Positions 1-7,773 of a stretch of DNA of 24,491 nucleotides are shown one piece after another. The position numbers and the translations under genes are program-made. The notes beneath the pieces are model-generated. The model ran no database searches. It saw only the letters and a program-made list of their open reading frames with translations, and was not told the origin of the DNA. Position 1 is the first letter of the stretch. Each line of letters opens with the position of its first letter. The stretch is from NCBI GenBank assembly GCA_020849725.1, contig JADLAZ010000075.1:1-24491 (forward strand), given 5' to 3'. The DNA comes from Chloroflexota bacterium. GTDB taxonomy: Bacteria; Chloroflexota; Chloroflexia; Thermomicrobiales; JADLAZ01.

Positions 1-1057
1 GAATACCGATCTCGCGCGTGCGCTCGGTGACCGACACCAGCATGATGTTCATGATGCCGATGCCGCCGACCAGCAGCGAGATGCCCGCCACCGCCCCCAG
101 GAAGAGCGTGATCAGCGTCGTGATCTGGCTGGCTGACTCCAGCAGGTCGGCCTGGTTGAAGAAGCGGAAGTCGTCCGGCTCGCCCGTTGACAGCCGGTGC
201 CGCTCGCGCAGCACCTCGGTCGCCTGGTTCTGGGCCAGGACGGTGCTCTCCTCGTCGACGGCCTGAATGGCGATCATAGAGACGACGCGGCCAGTCGTGG
301 TGGCGCCCTGGGCGCGGTTGCCAGCCAGTCGCTGGAAGGCGGTCGTGATCGGGACAAACGCCTGCTCGTCGATCGAGCCGAAGCCACCACCACCCTTAGC
401 CGCCAGCACGCCGATCACCTGGAAAGGCTGCCGATTGACGCTGACGCGCTGGCCGATCGGGTCGCCGTCTGGGAAGAGCGTCGTCGCCAGGTTGGCGCCC
501 AGCACAACGACGCTGCTGGCGCTGGCGACGTGGCCGTCGCTGATGAACTCACCCGCCGCAACGGTGGCGTTGTGGACAGCCAGATAGGCGGGCGTGACGC
601 CGACGCCCTGAGCGTTGGTATTGCCGGAGCCGGCCTGGAGCTGATAGCGGCCATTCTGCTCCGGCGACACGGCGGTGGCAGCCGGCACGGCCCCACTGGC
701 GGCCATGGCCTGGGCGTCCTCGTAGGTCAGGGTCTGGCCGCTGCCGGCGCCCTGATTGACGCCGCCGACGTTCTGCGCGCCGGGGAAGATCATCACCAGG
801 TTGCTGCCGTTGCGCTGGATCTGCTCGCGCACGCCGGCCTGCATGCCCTGGCCGATAGCCAGCAGGGCGATGACAGCGGCCACACCGATGATGATGCCGA
901 GCATGGTCAGGATGCTGCGCAACTTGGTCGCCAGCAGACTGGCGATGGCGACCCGCCCGCCCTCAAGCAGGCTCATGCCGGTGGCGTCGACGGCGGTGGC
1001 GGCTGGTGCCGGCAGCGGTCGGGGCGCCACGCGCTGGGTCTGGATGACGTCACTCAT
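1..1057 (-). CDS. MacB-type ABC transporter permease (partial, C-terminus outside window)
   Basis: Permease subunit of a MacAB/LolCDE-type ABC exporter, which uses mechanotransmission to move substrates such as macrolides, peptides or lipids away from the membrane. Translating the minus strand from the ATG at 1057 gives about 352 residues. A short Pro/Ala-rich cytoplasmic N-terminus is followed by TM1 at about residues 47-69 ([19 protein letters not shown]), a long extracytoplasmic MacB_PCD-like region, then a second membrane segment ([19 protein letters not shown]) and the conserved cytoplasmic [11 protein letters not shown] motif. The last two membrane helices lie beyond position 1. An AGGAGG box sits 7 nt upstream of the ATG. 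The start overlaps the TGA stop of the upstream ATPase gene by 4 nt (ATGA), indicating translational coupling. The family call is firm; the substrate is unknown. Confidence 0.93.
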   Translation of the reverse strand, partial: MSDVIQTQRVAPRPLPAPAATAVDATGMSLLEGGRVAIASLLATKLRSILTMLGIIIGVAAVIALLAIGQGMQAGVREQIQRNGSNLVMIFPGAQNVGGVNQGAGSGQTLTYEDAQAMAASGAVPAATAVSPEQNGRYQLQAGSGNTNAQGVGVTPAYLAVHNATVAAGEFISDGHVASASSVVVLGANLATTLFPDGDPIGQRVSVNRQPFQVIGVLAAKGGGGFGSIDEQAFVPITTAFQRLAGNRAQGATTTGRVVSMIAIQAVDEESTVLAQNQATEVLRERHRLSTGEPDDFRFFNQADLLESASQITTLITLFLGAVAGISLLVGGIGIMNIMLVSVTERTREIGI

Positions 1058-1782
1058 GCCAGCGCCTCCTCGGCGAGCGCGCCAACCTGGGCCACCATCG
1101 GCGCCAGCACTGGCTCATCACGCTCGATCTGGCCATCACGCACGCGCAGGATGCGGCGGGTATGCGCGGCGATGTCGGGCTCATGGGTCACGAAGATGAT
1201 GGTCATGCCCTGGTCGCGGTTCAGCCGCTGGAAGATGGCCATGATCTCGGTGCTGCTGCGGCTGTCCAGGTTGCCGGTCGGCTCATCGGCCAGGATGATG
1301 GCCGGGCGCGTCGCCAGCGCGCGGGCGATCGCCACCCGCTGCTGCTGGCCGCCGGACAGCTCCTTCGACTTGTGGTGGACGCGGTCGGCCAGCCCGACGG
1401 CGGCCAGGGCCACCAGTGCCCGCTGCCGCCGCTCACCGGCCGGGACGCCGGCGTACAGCAGCGGCAGCTCGACGTTGGCGAGCGCGTCCATGCGCGGCAG
1501 CAGGTTGAACGACTGGAAGACGAAGCCGATCTTGCGGTTGCGCACGGCGGCCAACTGGTTGGCGCTCATCTGCCTGGTCTCCAGGCCATCCAGGCGGTAG
1601 GAGCCGCTGGTCGGCACGTCCAGGCAGCCGAGGACATTCATCAGCGTCGACTTGCCGGAGCCGGATGGCCCCATGATCGCCACCAGTTCGCCGGCGTCAA
1701 TCCGAAAGGACACCCCGGCCAGTGCTTGGACGACGATGTCGCCCATCGTGTAGATCTTGGTCAGATCGGTTGCCTCGATCAT
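1054..1782 (-). CDS. ABC transporter ATP-binding protein (MacB/LolD-like)
   Basis: ATPase that powers the adjacent permease. The 242-residue protein begins [14 protein letters not shown] and contains a Walker A motif (GPSGSGKST), a Q-loop ([10 protein letters not shown]), the ABC signature [15 protein letters not shown], Walker B ([12 protein letters not shown]) and the switch His in FVTHEPD. The extended signature and the GNLDSRSS sequence are typical of the LolD/MacB/FtsE group. I chose the ATG at 1782 rather than the in-frame GTG at 1800, because that GTG lies inside the Shine-Dalgarno stretch (GTGAGGAGC), which places AGGAG 10 nt before the ATG. The gene is second in the operon, after the adaptor and before the permease, and overlaps the latter by 4 nt. 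Unlike E. coli MacB, the ATPase and permease are separate proteins. Confidence 0.95.
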   Translation of the reverse strand: MIEATDLTKIYTMGDIVVQALAGVSFRIDAGELVAIMGPSGSGKSTLMNVLGCLDVPTSGSYRLDGLETRQMSANQLAAVRNRKIGFVFQSFNLLPRMDALANVELPLLYAGVPAGERRQRALVALAAVGLADRVHHKSKELSGGQQQRVAIARALATRPAIILADEPTGNLDSRSSTEIMAIFQRLNRDQGMTIIFVTHEPDIAAHTRRILRVRDGQIERDEPVLAPMVAQVGALAEEALA

Positions 1783-1807
1783 CGGTCCGGCGCTCCTCAC
1801 TGGCGAC

Positions 1808-1838
1808 GTGATGAGTGATGCGACTCATCACTCATCAC
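1808..1838. repeat. 13-bp perfect inverted repeat between adaptor and ATPase genes
   Basis: GTGATGAGTGATG (1808-1820) and its exact complement (1826-1838) flank the 5-nt loop CGACT. The hairpin begins only a few bases after the adaptor stop codon (1842-1844) and ends 25 nt before the ATPase start. There is no T-tract on either strand. It could be an intra-operon attenuator, an RNA-stability or processing hairpin, or a small dispersed palindrome. Confidence 0.75.
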
Positions 1839-1841
1839 CCG

Positions 1842-4013
1842 CTAGGGTTTGACGGCGAAGTTGCCGAGGCCGCCCGGCTTGGTCTGGGCGCCGGGTCTGG
1901 TCGTGGTGGTCTGGCTGCCAGTGGCGGCGCCGCTGACGAGGACGTCGCCCTCAGCCAGGCCGTTGACGACTTCGCTGGTGCTGTCGCCGACCAGGCCGAT
2001 GGTGACCGGGGTGGCGAACTGGGCCCCTTTGAAGAGGACATTGACCGACCGCTGCTGGCCCTGGCCCTGGATCAGGCGGTTGGGCACGGCCAGCACGTCC
2101 GCCTTGCTGGCGACGATGATGGCGACGGTGGCGGTCATGCCGGTCTTGACGTCGAGCCGGGCCTCGCCGTCGAGCGCCATCGTTGCGACGTAGGAGACGA
2201 CGTTCGAGGTCACCGTCGCCTTGGGCGAGACGGCGATCACCCGGCCGGGGATGGTCTGGTTGGTGAGCGCCATGAAGGTGGCGCGCGCGCGCTGGCCGGG
2301 CTTCACCTTGGCGACGTCGGCCTCGGCGATGTTCATGTCGATCGACAGCGTCGAGTCGTCGATCAGCGTCACCTGGCCGCTGCTGGTGGTGGTGCTGGTG
2401 CTGCTGGAGCTGCTGCCGGTGGCCAGTTGACCGGGCATGGCGTTGACGGCCGCGACGACGCCGGCGAAGGGCGCCGTCAGCGTGGCCCTGGTCAGGTTGG
2501 CGCGGGCCTGGACCTGGGCGACCTCGGCCTGCTTGACGGCCGCCAGCGCTGACGCTACGTCGGCGGCCTTCGCCCCGGCCTTGAGATCGCTGAGCGCGGC
2601 CTGGGAACTAGCGAGGCTGGCCTGGGCCTGGGTGACGTCGCCTGGATCGGCCGGGCGCTGGAGCTTCTCCAGGCTGGCCCGCGCCTGCTCGACGGCAGCC
2701 TGGGCCTGGGTGATGTCGGCGGCCTTGGCCGGCGCGCGCAGCTTGTCGAGACTGGCGCGGGCCTGCTCGACGGCGGCCTGGGCCTGGATGATGTCGGCCT
2801 CCTTGGCCGGCGCCCGCAGCTTCTCCAGGCTGGCGCGGGCCTGCTCGGCGGTGGCCTCAGCCGTGGCCAGCTCGGCGGCGCTCGGCCCGGCCTTGACCGT
2901 GTCCAGGTTGGCTGCCGCCGCCTGGACCTGGCTCGCCGCCGTCTGCAGGCCGATGATCTCCTGCTTCTTGGCGTCCTCGTAGGCGAGCTGCTTCTGCTCC
3001 AGTGCCTGCTCGGCGTTGGTCATCGCCCGCTCGGCCGCCTCGAAGTCGCTCTTGTACTGGCGGCGCTTGGCATCGGTGAGGTTGTTGCAGCGCCGGTTCG
3101 CGTCCGGGCAGCTCTCGATGGCCGGGTCCTTGCCGGTGCGGTCGGCGGCGTCCCACATCAGTTTGGCTGCGCCGTAGCGGGACTGCGCGGTGCGCAGGTC
3201 GTTGGCGGCCGCTTCGACGGCGATGCGGGCCTGCTCCTTGGACAGCGCGAGCTGGCTCTCCTGCTTGGCGCGGCTGTCCCGGGCCTGGCTGAGTTGCTGG
3301 ACAGCGGCGTCGAGGTCGGCCGGCTTCGGCCCGGCGCGCACTTCGGCCAGCTTGGCCTCGGCGCTGCGCAGCGACGCCTCGGCGCTGGCCAGGTCCTGCG
3401 GCGTGGTCGTGCCAGCGACGGTCGCCGCCAGCTTGGCCTCGGCGCTGCGCAGCGACGCCTCGGCGCTGGCCAGGTCCTGCGGCGTGGTCGTGCCGGCGAC
3501 GGTCGCCGCCAGCCTGGCCTCGGCGCTGCGCAAGGCGGCCTGGGCGTTGGCGATATCCTGGGGTGTGGTCGTGCCCTGCACGGTCTGCTGGTAGCTGGCC
3601 TCCGAGGCGGCGACAGCGGCTTCGGCTTGCTTGAGTTCCTTGTCGGTGGCGCCGGCCTTCGTCTGCTCGAACTTGGCCTGGGCGCTGGCGAGGTTGGCTT
3701 CGGCCTGTTGCAGGGCCAGCTGCAGGTCGGCCGGGTCGGCCTTCAGCAGCGGCTGGCCGGCGGTGACGCGATCGCCCGTCTTGACCAGCACCTCGCGGAT
3801 CAGGCTGCCGCTGTCGAGCGCGAGGCTCAGGTCGCCAGCCGCCTTCACCGCGCCGGAGGCGTTGATCGTCGCCTCGACCGTGCCGCGCTGGACGGTCGTC
3901 GTCTGGCCCGTCGCCGGAGCTTGGGCGGCGGCCGGCAGGCCGCAGGCGGTGAGCGGCAGCAGTCCCGCGATCAGTAGTCCCAGCCAGGCCGCGCGCGTGG
4001 GTCGCTTCGCCAT
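1842..4013 (-). CDS. HlyD/MacA-family efflux adaptor lipoprotein with an extended helical repeat region
   Basis: Periplasmic-adaptor (membrane fusion) type subunit, predicted to work with the ABC ATPase and permease downstream. I start at the ATG at 4013 (AGGAGG 8 nt upstream), giving 723 residues. Residues 1-24 are a lipoprotein signal with lipobox LTAC (Cys24). The first lipoyl/beta half is at about residues 39-93 (SGSLIREVLVKTGDRVTAGQPLL). A helical repeat region of about 410 residues follows (~94-506), with 27-residue units (xLRSAEAKLAATVAGTTTPQDL) in the first half and 26-residue units (AKAADITQAQAAVEQARASL) in the second. The second lipoyl half (LTAPFAGVVAAVNAMPGQ) and a beta-barrel region complete it. 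A Ser/Thr linker interrupts the second lipoyl part. Typical MacA is about 370 aa, so this one is roughly twice as long. Cys302 and Cys309 lie at the midpoint of the repeat region. Substrate unknown. Confidence 0.9.
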   Translation of the reverse strand: MAKRPTRAAWLGLLIAGLLPLTACGLPAAAQAPATGQTTTVQRGTVEATINASGAVKAAGDLSLALDSGSLIREVLVKTGDRVTAGQPLLKADPADLQLALQQAEANLASAQAKFEQTKAGATDKELKQAEAAVAASEASYQQTVQGTTTPQDIANAQAALRSAEARLAATVAGTTTPQDLASAEASLRSAEAKLAATVAGTTTPQDLASAEASLRSAEAKLAEVRAGPKPADLDAAVQQLSQARDSRAKQESQLALSKEQARIAVEAAANDLRTAQSRYGAAKLMWDAADRTGKDPAIESCPDANRRCNNLTDAKRRQYKSDFEAAERAMTNAEQALEQKQLAYEDAKKQEIIGLQTAASQVQAAAANLDTVKAGPSAAELATAEATAEQARASLEKLRAPAKEADIIQAQAAVEQARASLDKLRAPAKAADITQAQAAVEQARASLEKLQRPADPGDVTQAQASLASSQAALSDLKAGAKAADVASALAAVKQAEVAQVQARANLTRATLTAPFAGVVAAVNAMPGQLATGSSSSSTSTTTSSGQVTLIDDSTLSIDMNIAEADVAKVKPGQRARATFMALTNQTIPGRVIAVSPKATVTSNVVSYVATMALDGEARLDVKTGMTATVAIIVASKADVLAVPNRLIQGQGQQRSVNVLFKGAQFATPVTIGLVGDSTSEVVNGLAEGDVLVSGAATGSQTTTTRPGAQTKPGGLGNFAVKP
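3346..3507 (-). repeat. Two near-identical 81-bp tandem repeats inside the adaptor gene
   Basis: Positions 3346-3426 and 3427-3507 are nearly identical direct repeats; the clear difference is an A/G change in GCCAGCG versus GCCGGCG. Each encodes one 27-residue helical unit of the adaptor (AEASLRSAEAKLAAT... plus the GTTTPQDL break). Flanking units are more diverged. The near-identity suggests a recent in-frame duplication. Confidence 0.85.
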
Positions 4014-4073
4014 GGTCCTCGCCTCCTCGTCCATCCCGCCGGCCAGCCACGGCTGACCGGCGCATCCCAAGCG

Positions 4074-4079
4074 ATTGTA
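4074..4079 (-). promoter_or_regulatory. Candidate -10 element for the efflux operon
   Basis: TACAAT on the minus strand (context GGGCGTACAATCGC), about 61 nt before the adaptor ATG. No good -35 match is visible at 16-18 nt. It fits a recurring box seen upstream of other genes here. Confidence 0.3.
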
Positions 4080-4221
4080 CGCCCCCGCGCGCCCGGCAGT
4101 TCCCCCACCGGCGGCGCGTGGCGAAGCCTGGCTGAATCATTCCCGGCGGGCGTAACGGGAGCGTCAGCAGTCAGTTAACGCAGCGTAACCAGGCGGTGGG
4201 GGCTGGGCTGGGTGGCGATTC

Positions 4222-4230
4222 TGGTACTAT
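4222..4230 (+). promoter_or_regulatory. Candidate extended -10 element for the TraR/DksA gene
   Basis: TGGTACTAT on the plus strand matches an extended -10 (TGn plus TACTAT), 77 nt before the chosen ATG. The -35 region is unconvincing (G-rich). If it is real, in-frame start codons upstream of 4222 would not be used, supporting the start at 4307. Confidence 0.33.
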
Positions 4231-4306
4231 CATGACGGAGAGCGACCGAGGCGGCGGTCAGTGTCGACGCGGCTCGGGAGGCGCACGCGATAGCAAGGAG
4301 AGACCC

Positions 4307-4705
4307 ATGCTTGACTCCGCGGACCTGGCGCTGTTTCGCGAGCAACTCCACGCCGAGCAGGCGCGGCTGACGCGCTCGATCCGCGCCCTGGAAAGTGAGG
4401 TCGAGCAGTTGGCGGCGTCAGAGGATGAGGAAGGTGGCGGCGCCGGCAATGACCCGGCCGACGTCGGCACCGATGTCTACGAGCAGGAGCGGGCGCTGAC
4501 ACTGGAGCGCAACGAGATGCGCTTGCTGCACGCGGTCGAGGAGGCGCTGGCGCGCATCGACGCCGGCACGTACGGCGCCTGCGCCCGCTGCGGCCGGCCG
4601 ATCGGCATGGAGCGGCTGGAGGCGTTGCCGCACGCGGCGCTGTGCATCACCTGCCAGGCCGAGGTCGAGCGCCACCCGCCGCGGCCGGCGGCCCGCCGCC
4701 ACTAG
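4307..4705 (+). CDS. TraR/DksA-family zinc-finger protein
   Basis: A 132-residue protein of the TraR/DksA C4 zinc-finger family, whose characterised members bind the RNA polymerase secondary channel and modulate transcription. The zinc finger is complete: Cys92-x2-Cys95 (CARC) and Cys113-x2-Cys116 (CITC). Residues 8-40 look like a helical coiled coil, and NDPADVGTDVYEQER (48-62) resembles the NxPADxGTExxER segment of YteA-like members. The start at 4307 has an AAGGAG box 6-7 nt upstream; the reading frame is open farther upstream to 4196, but that part has no family similarity. The rluD-like gene begins 6 nt after the stop, so the two are probably co-transcribed. Its exact regulatory role cannot be read from sequence. 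Confidence 0.9.
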   Translation: MLDSADLALFREQLHAEQARLTRSIRALESEVEQLAASEDEEGGGAGNDPADVGTDVYEQERALTLERNEMRLLHAVEEALARIDAGTYGACARCGRPIGMERLEALPHAALCITCQAEVERHPPRPAARRH

Positions 4706-4711
4706 CGCCGC

Positions 4712-5674
4712 GTGAGCGCGCCGCCGGATCACGCCTTCACGGTGGCGCCGACGACCGCCGGCGGCCGGCTCGACCAGGCGGTCGTGGCGGCGCTGGGCGA
4801 TCTGACGCGCGCCCATGTCCAGCGTCTGATCGAGCGCGGCCTGGTGACCGTCAACGGCGCGTCGGCCAAAGCCGGCCACAAGCTGCGCGCTGGCGATCAG
4901 GTGGCGGTGCGCGTGCCGCCGCCGGTCCCGACGACGCTGCGGCCGCAGCCGTTGCCGCTGGCGGTCGTCTACGAGGACGCGGCGGTGCTGGTGATCGACA
5001 AGCCGGCCGGGCTGGTCGTTCACCCGGCGCCGGGGCACCCGGACGGCACGCTGGCCAACGCCATCCTGGCCCATGCGCCGGAGGTGGCGATGAACGGCAG
5101 CCAGCGACCGGGCATCGTCCACCGGCTGGACAAAGACACCTCCGGCCTGCTCGTCGTCGCCAGGACCGATGCCGCGCGCCAGGCCCTGGTAGCGCAGTTC
5201 GCGGCCCGTGAGGTACTCAAGGAATATGTCGCGCTGGTGGTCGGCCATCCGCCCGACACAGCGACGGTCGACGCGCCCATCGGCCGCGACCCGCGCCGGC
5301 GCCAGCGGATGGCGGTCGTGTCCGGCGGCCGGCCGGCCCGCACCGAAGTGGCGGTGCTGGAGCGACTGCCCGGCCATGCGCTCGTGCGCGCGCGCATCGC
5401 CACCGGCCGCACCCATCAGATCCGCGTCCACCTGGCGGCGCTGGGGCACCCGGTCGTCGGGGACGCAGTGTATGGGCATGGTGGCGCGCTGGTGCTCCCA
5501 CCCGGCGCCAACCGCCCGCTGCGCCGGGTGGCCGTGCCACGGCAGTTCCTGCACGCCGCCCGGCTCGCCTTCCGCCTGCCCGACAGTGGCGCGTGGCGAG
5601 CGTTCGACAGCCCGCTGCCGCCGGACCTGACGGCGGTGCTGGACGCGCTGCGCGGGACTGGGGACGGTGAGTGA
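4712..5674 (+). CDS. rluD: Ribosomal large-subunit pseudouridine synthase, RluA/RluD family
   Basis: Converts specific uridines in 23S rRNA helix 69 to pseudouridine (role inferred from RluD). The 320-residue protein starts at a GTG only 6 nt after the traR/dksA stop. An N-terminal S4 RNA-binding domain (residues ~17-67, GRLDQAVVAALGDL... VTVNG) is followed by the catalytic domain with VIDKPAGLVVHPAPGH (95-109) and the hallmark GIVHRLDKDTSGLLVVART, whose catalytic aspartate is Asp140. ATGRTHQIRVHLAALGHPVVGD near residue 250 is the other conserved family motif. The length is normal. In many genomes lspA lies directly before rluD; it is absent here, its place being taken by the zinc-finger gene. 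A specific RluD rather than RluA/RluC assignment is likely but not certain. Confidence 0.92.
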   Translation: MSAPPDHAFTVAPTTAGGRLDQAVVAALGDLTRAHVQRLIERGLVTVNGASAKAGHKLRAGDQVAVRVPPPVPTTLRPQPLPLAVVYEDAAVLVIDKPAGLVVHPAPGHPDGTLANAILAHAPEVAMNGSQRPGIVHRLDKDTSGLLVVARTDAARQALVAQFAAREVLKEYVALVVGHPPDTATVDAPIGRDPRRRQRMAVVSGGRPARTEVAVLERLPGHALVRARIATGRTHQIRVHLAALGHPVVGDAVYGHGGALVLPPGANRPLRRVAVPRQFLHAARLAFRLPDSGAWRAFDSPLPPDLTAVLDALRGTGDGE

Positions 5675-5795
5675 TGAGGAGATCTCGCTCAGCATGAGGG
5701 AGAGGCGGCCGGAGGCGCCGCTTGGCCCGCCGCCGTGGGGCGATGGCGAGGCCCACAGCGGTCCGCGCTGCCCCTGCTCCCGGCGCGCCGTGGCC

Positions 5796-6590
5796 CTAGG
5801 CCGGCGGTGTGAGCGAGGCGCGCATTGCCACCAGCAGCGGGCGCATGGTCGCCTCCGTGGCCGCCTTGTAGCCGAGCAGGAAGCCCTGGACGCGGAAGTC
5901 GCCGATGCGCCGGTCCGGCTGGCGGTAGACGGCCTCGCCGCGCGAGCCGAGCGCAGTGGTGAAGGCGATGCCGGTCGCCCACGGCGCCGGCGGCTGGGCC
6001 AGGATGTCGCGCTCGTCAACTGGCCGGCCGTAGAGGCGGGCCAGCGCATCGCGCGCCCGGTTGCGCAGGTCCTCGCCGGTGTTGCCGAACTCGTCGCCGT
6101 CCGCGCGGTAGCTGTCGACGGCCGCGACCGTGGCCCGGTCCTGGCTGATGAAGACGGTCAGGTCCGGGCCGAGCGACTCGACGTGGAGCAGGTCGGCCGG
6201 ATAGCGCACGCGCCAGCCCTGGGTTGGGTGCGTGTAGTCGGTGAGGCCGGGGGATGGCGGTTGGTGGCTGACCGGCGGGAGCGAGGGCACCGCCAGTGGG
6301 GCGATGCTCGGCAGGTGGGTCGCCGTGAGCGCTGGCGTGGGGCTGGCCGGGGGGACGGTCGGGGAGGTGGTCGGCGCCGCGGTCGGGGGTGGCGTGGGCG
6401 TGACGGTGGCCGTCGGCTGGGTCGCCGGCGTGGGCACCAGCGGCGCTGGCGGGGATGCGGTCGGCAATGGCGGCAGCGTACTCGTGGCCGGCACGGTCGG
6501 GCTGGGGCCGGGCGTGAGGGTCGCACACGCCGCCAGCAGGCTGCCCAGCGCCGCCAGCATCGTCCGCCGTGTCAGTTGGCTCCTGATCAT
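5796..6590 (-). CDS. Secreted lipoprotein with Pro/Thr linker and a PsbP/Mog1-like C-terminal domain
   Basis: A 264-residue predicted lipoprotein of unknown function. From the ATG at 6590 (AGGGAGAGG just upstream) the N-terminus is MIRSQLTRRTMLAALGSLLAAC, with a lipobox LAAC and a twin-arginine-like pair before the hydrophobic stretch. Next comes a linker of about 90 residues rich in Pro, Thr and Ala, typical of a cell-surface tether. The C-terminal part starts YTHPTQGWRVRYPADL and resembles the PsbP/Mog1-like fold common in bacterial surface lipoproteins. This resemblance is by eye and weak, and no catalytic motif is visible. The gene is convergent with rluD (121-nt gap, no clear terminator seen) and divergent from the sugar kinase gene. 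Confidence 0.8.
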   Translation of the reverse strand: MIRSQLTRRTMLAALGSLLAACATLTPGPSPTVPATSTLPPLPTASPPAPLVPTPATQPTATVTPTPPPTAAPTTSPTVPPASPTPALTATHLPSIAPLAVPSLPPVSHQPPSPGLTDYTHPTQGWRVRYPADLLHVESLGPDLTVFISQDRATVAAVDSYRADGDEFGNTGEDLRNRARDALARLYGRPVDERDILAQPPAPWATGIAFTTALGSRGEAVYRQPDRRIGDFRVQGFLLGYKAATEATMRPLLVAMRASLTPPA

Positions 6591-6627
6591 GCCTCTCCCT
6601 CCACCGATCGCGCCCGGTCGCCGCACC

Positions 6628-6633
6628 AGTGTA
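6628..6633 (-). promoter_or_regulatory. Candidate -10 element for the lipoprotein gene
   Basis: TACACT on the minus strand in the context CGGCTACACTGGTG, 38 nt before the lipoprotein ATG. No -35 match is seen. Weak on its own; supported only by recurrence of the same context elsewhere. Confidence 0.25.
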
Positions 6634-6701
6634 GCCGACTGGCAGGCATCCGCCGCCCCCGTTGCCGCCTTCGCCTCCTGGCCCTCCCGGCCCCGGCCCG
6701 C

Positions 6702-6707
6702 TAGAAT
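6702..6707 (+). promoter_or_regulatory. Candidate -10 element for the sugar kinase operon
   Basis: TAGAAT in the context CCGCTAGAATGGCC, 29 nt before the kinase ATG. The sequence 17 nt upstream (TGGCCC) is a poor -35. The AGGGGGA ribosome-binding site follows it and lies 8 nt before the ATG. Confidence 0.35.
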
Positions 6708-6735
6708 GGCCACGAGCGTGAGGGGGAATCGCCAC

Positions 6736-7737
6736 ATGCCGTCCGTTCGCTACCCGACCCGCGAGGCGCGCCGCTACGATGTCATCTCCTTCGGTGAGGC
6801 GATGGTGCGCCTGACACCGCCCGACTACCAGCGCCTGGAGCTGGCGCACTCGCTCGACATGGCGCCCGGTGGGGCCGAGCTCAACACCGTCGTCACCCTC
6901 AGCCGGCTGGGGCGACCGGCCGCCTGGGTGTCGGCGCTGCCGGACAACCCACTCGGCCGCTTCATCACCAACCAGGCCCGCCTGCACGGCGTCGACACCA
7001 GCCACGTCGTCTGGCCGGCAGTCGGCAAGTGCGGCGTCTACTTCCTGGAGATGGGCGCGCCACCGCGCCCGCCGACCATCCTCTACGACCGGCAGGACAC
7101 CGCCATCGCGCTGCTGCCGCCCGACGCCATCGACTGGCCGGCGCTGGCCGCCCAGACGCGCGTGCTGCACACGACCGGCATCACGCCGGCGCTCAGCGCC
7201 AACGCCCGCGCCCACACCGCCGCCGCCATGGCCGCCGCCCGCGCCACCGGCGGCCGGGTCACCTTCGATGTCAACTACCGCGCCCGCCTCTGGTCGCCGG
7301 CCGAGGCGCGGGCCGCGCTGGAGCCGCTGCTGCACGGCATCGACGTGCTGTTCAGCTCGCTCGACGACCTGCGGACGATCTTCGGCTTCAGCGGCGAGCC
7401 AGCCGAGATCGCCGCCGCCGCCCGCGAGCGCTTCGACGCCGGCATCGTCTGCACCGGCCTGCGCGGCAGCGCCACCGACCGCCGCAGCCTGGTGCTGGCC
7501 GATCGCCCCTACGAGTCGGCTCCGACGCACTTCACGCCGGTCGACCCGCTCGGGGCCGGCGACGCCTACGCCGGCGGCTTCCTCTCCGGCTGGCTCGACG
7601 GCGACCTGGAGCGGGCCATCGCGCTGGGCGACGCGCTGGCGGCGATCAAGCACACCATGCCCGGCGACTTCCTGACGATCGCGCCGGACGAGGTCGAGCG
7701 CTACCTCGCCGCCGGCTCCTCGAAAGTACAACGCTAA
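6736..7737 (+). CDS. kdgK: PfkB-family sugar kinase, probable 2-dehydro-3-deoxygluconokinase
   Basis: A 333-residue ribokinase/PfkB-family kinase. The best match by eye is KDG kinase, which phosphorylates 2-keto-3-deoxygluconate in pectin/uronate or Entner-Doudoroff pathways. Visible motifs are the N-terminal YDVISFGEAMVRLTPP, substrate-site GG in MAPGGAELNT (residues 43-51), FDVNYRARLW (178-186), and the C-terminal PfkB signature DPLGAGDAYAGGF with catalytic base Asp276. KHTMPGDF (305-312) is characteristic of the KdgK subgroup. The start at 6736 has AGGGGGA 8 nt upstream; the frame is open well upstream, but that sequence is antisense to the lipoprotein gene. The baeRF-like gene follows after 36 nt and is probably co-transcribed. 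Substrate assignment is inferred, and no other KDG-pathway gene is in the window. Confidence 0.87.
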   Translation: MPSVRYPTREARRYDVISFGEAMVRLTPPDYQRLELAHSLDMAPGGAELNTVVTLSRLGRPAAWVSALPDNPLGRFITNQARLHGVDTSHVVWPAVGKCGVYFLEMGAPPRPPTILYDRQDTAIALLPPDAIDWPALAAQTRVLHTTGITPALSANARAHTAAAMAAARATGGRVTFDVNYRARLWSPAEARAALEPLLHGIDVLFSSLDDLRTIFGFSGEPAEIAAAARERFDAGIVCTGLRGSATDRRSLVLADRPYESAPTHFTPVDPLGAGDAYAGGFLSGWLDGDLERAIALGDALAAIKHTMPGDFLTIAPDEVERYLAAGSSKVQR

Positions 7738-7773
7738 CGGACCGCGCTAACGAACAGCGCTAGGAGACATCAC

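Noticed and set aside
2640..3600. CRISPR-like regular repeats
   Set aside because: The 78-81-bp periodicity is in frame and encodes helical repeat units of the efflux adaptor; there are no variable spacers.
5675..5795. Terminator between rluD and the lipoprotein gene
   Set aside because: Only imperfect GC-rich pairings are visible, without a clear stem or T-run.
6241..6735. N-terminal extension of the sugar kinase (165 extra residues)
   Set aside because: It is antisense to the lipoprotein coding sequence and low-complexity Gly/Val; the kinase fold and ribosome-binding site start at 6736.
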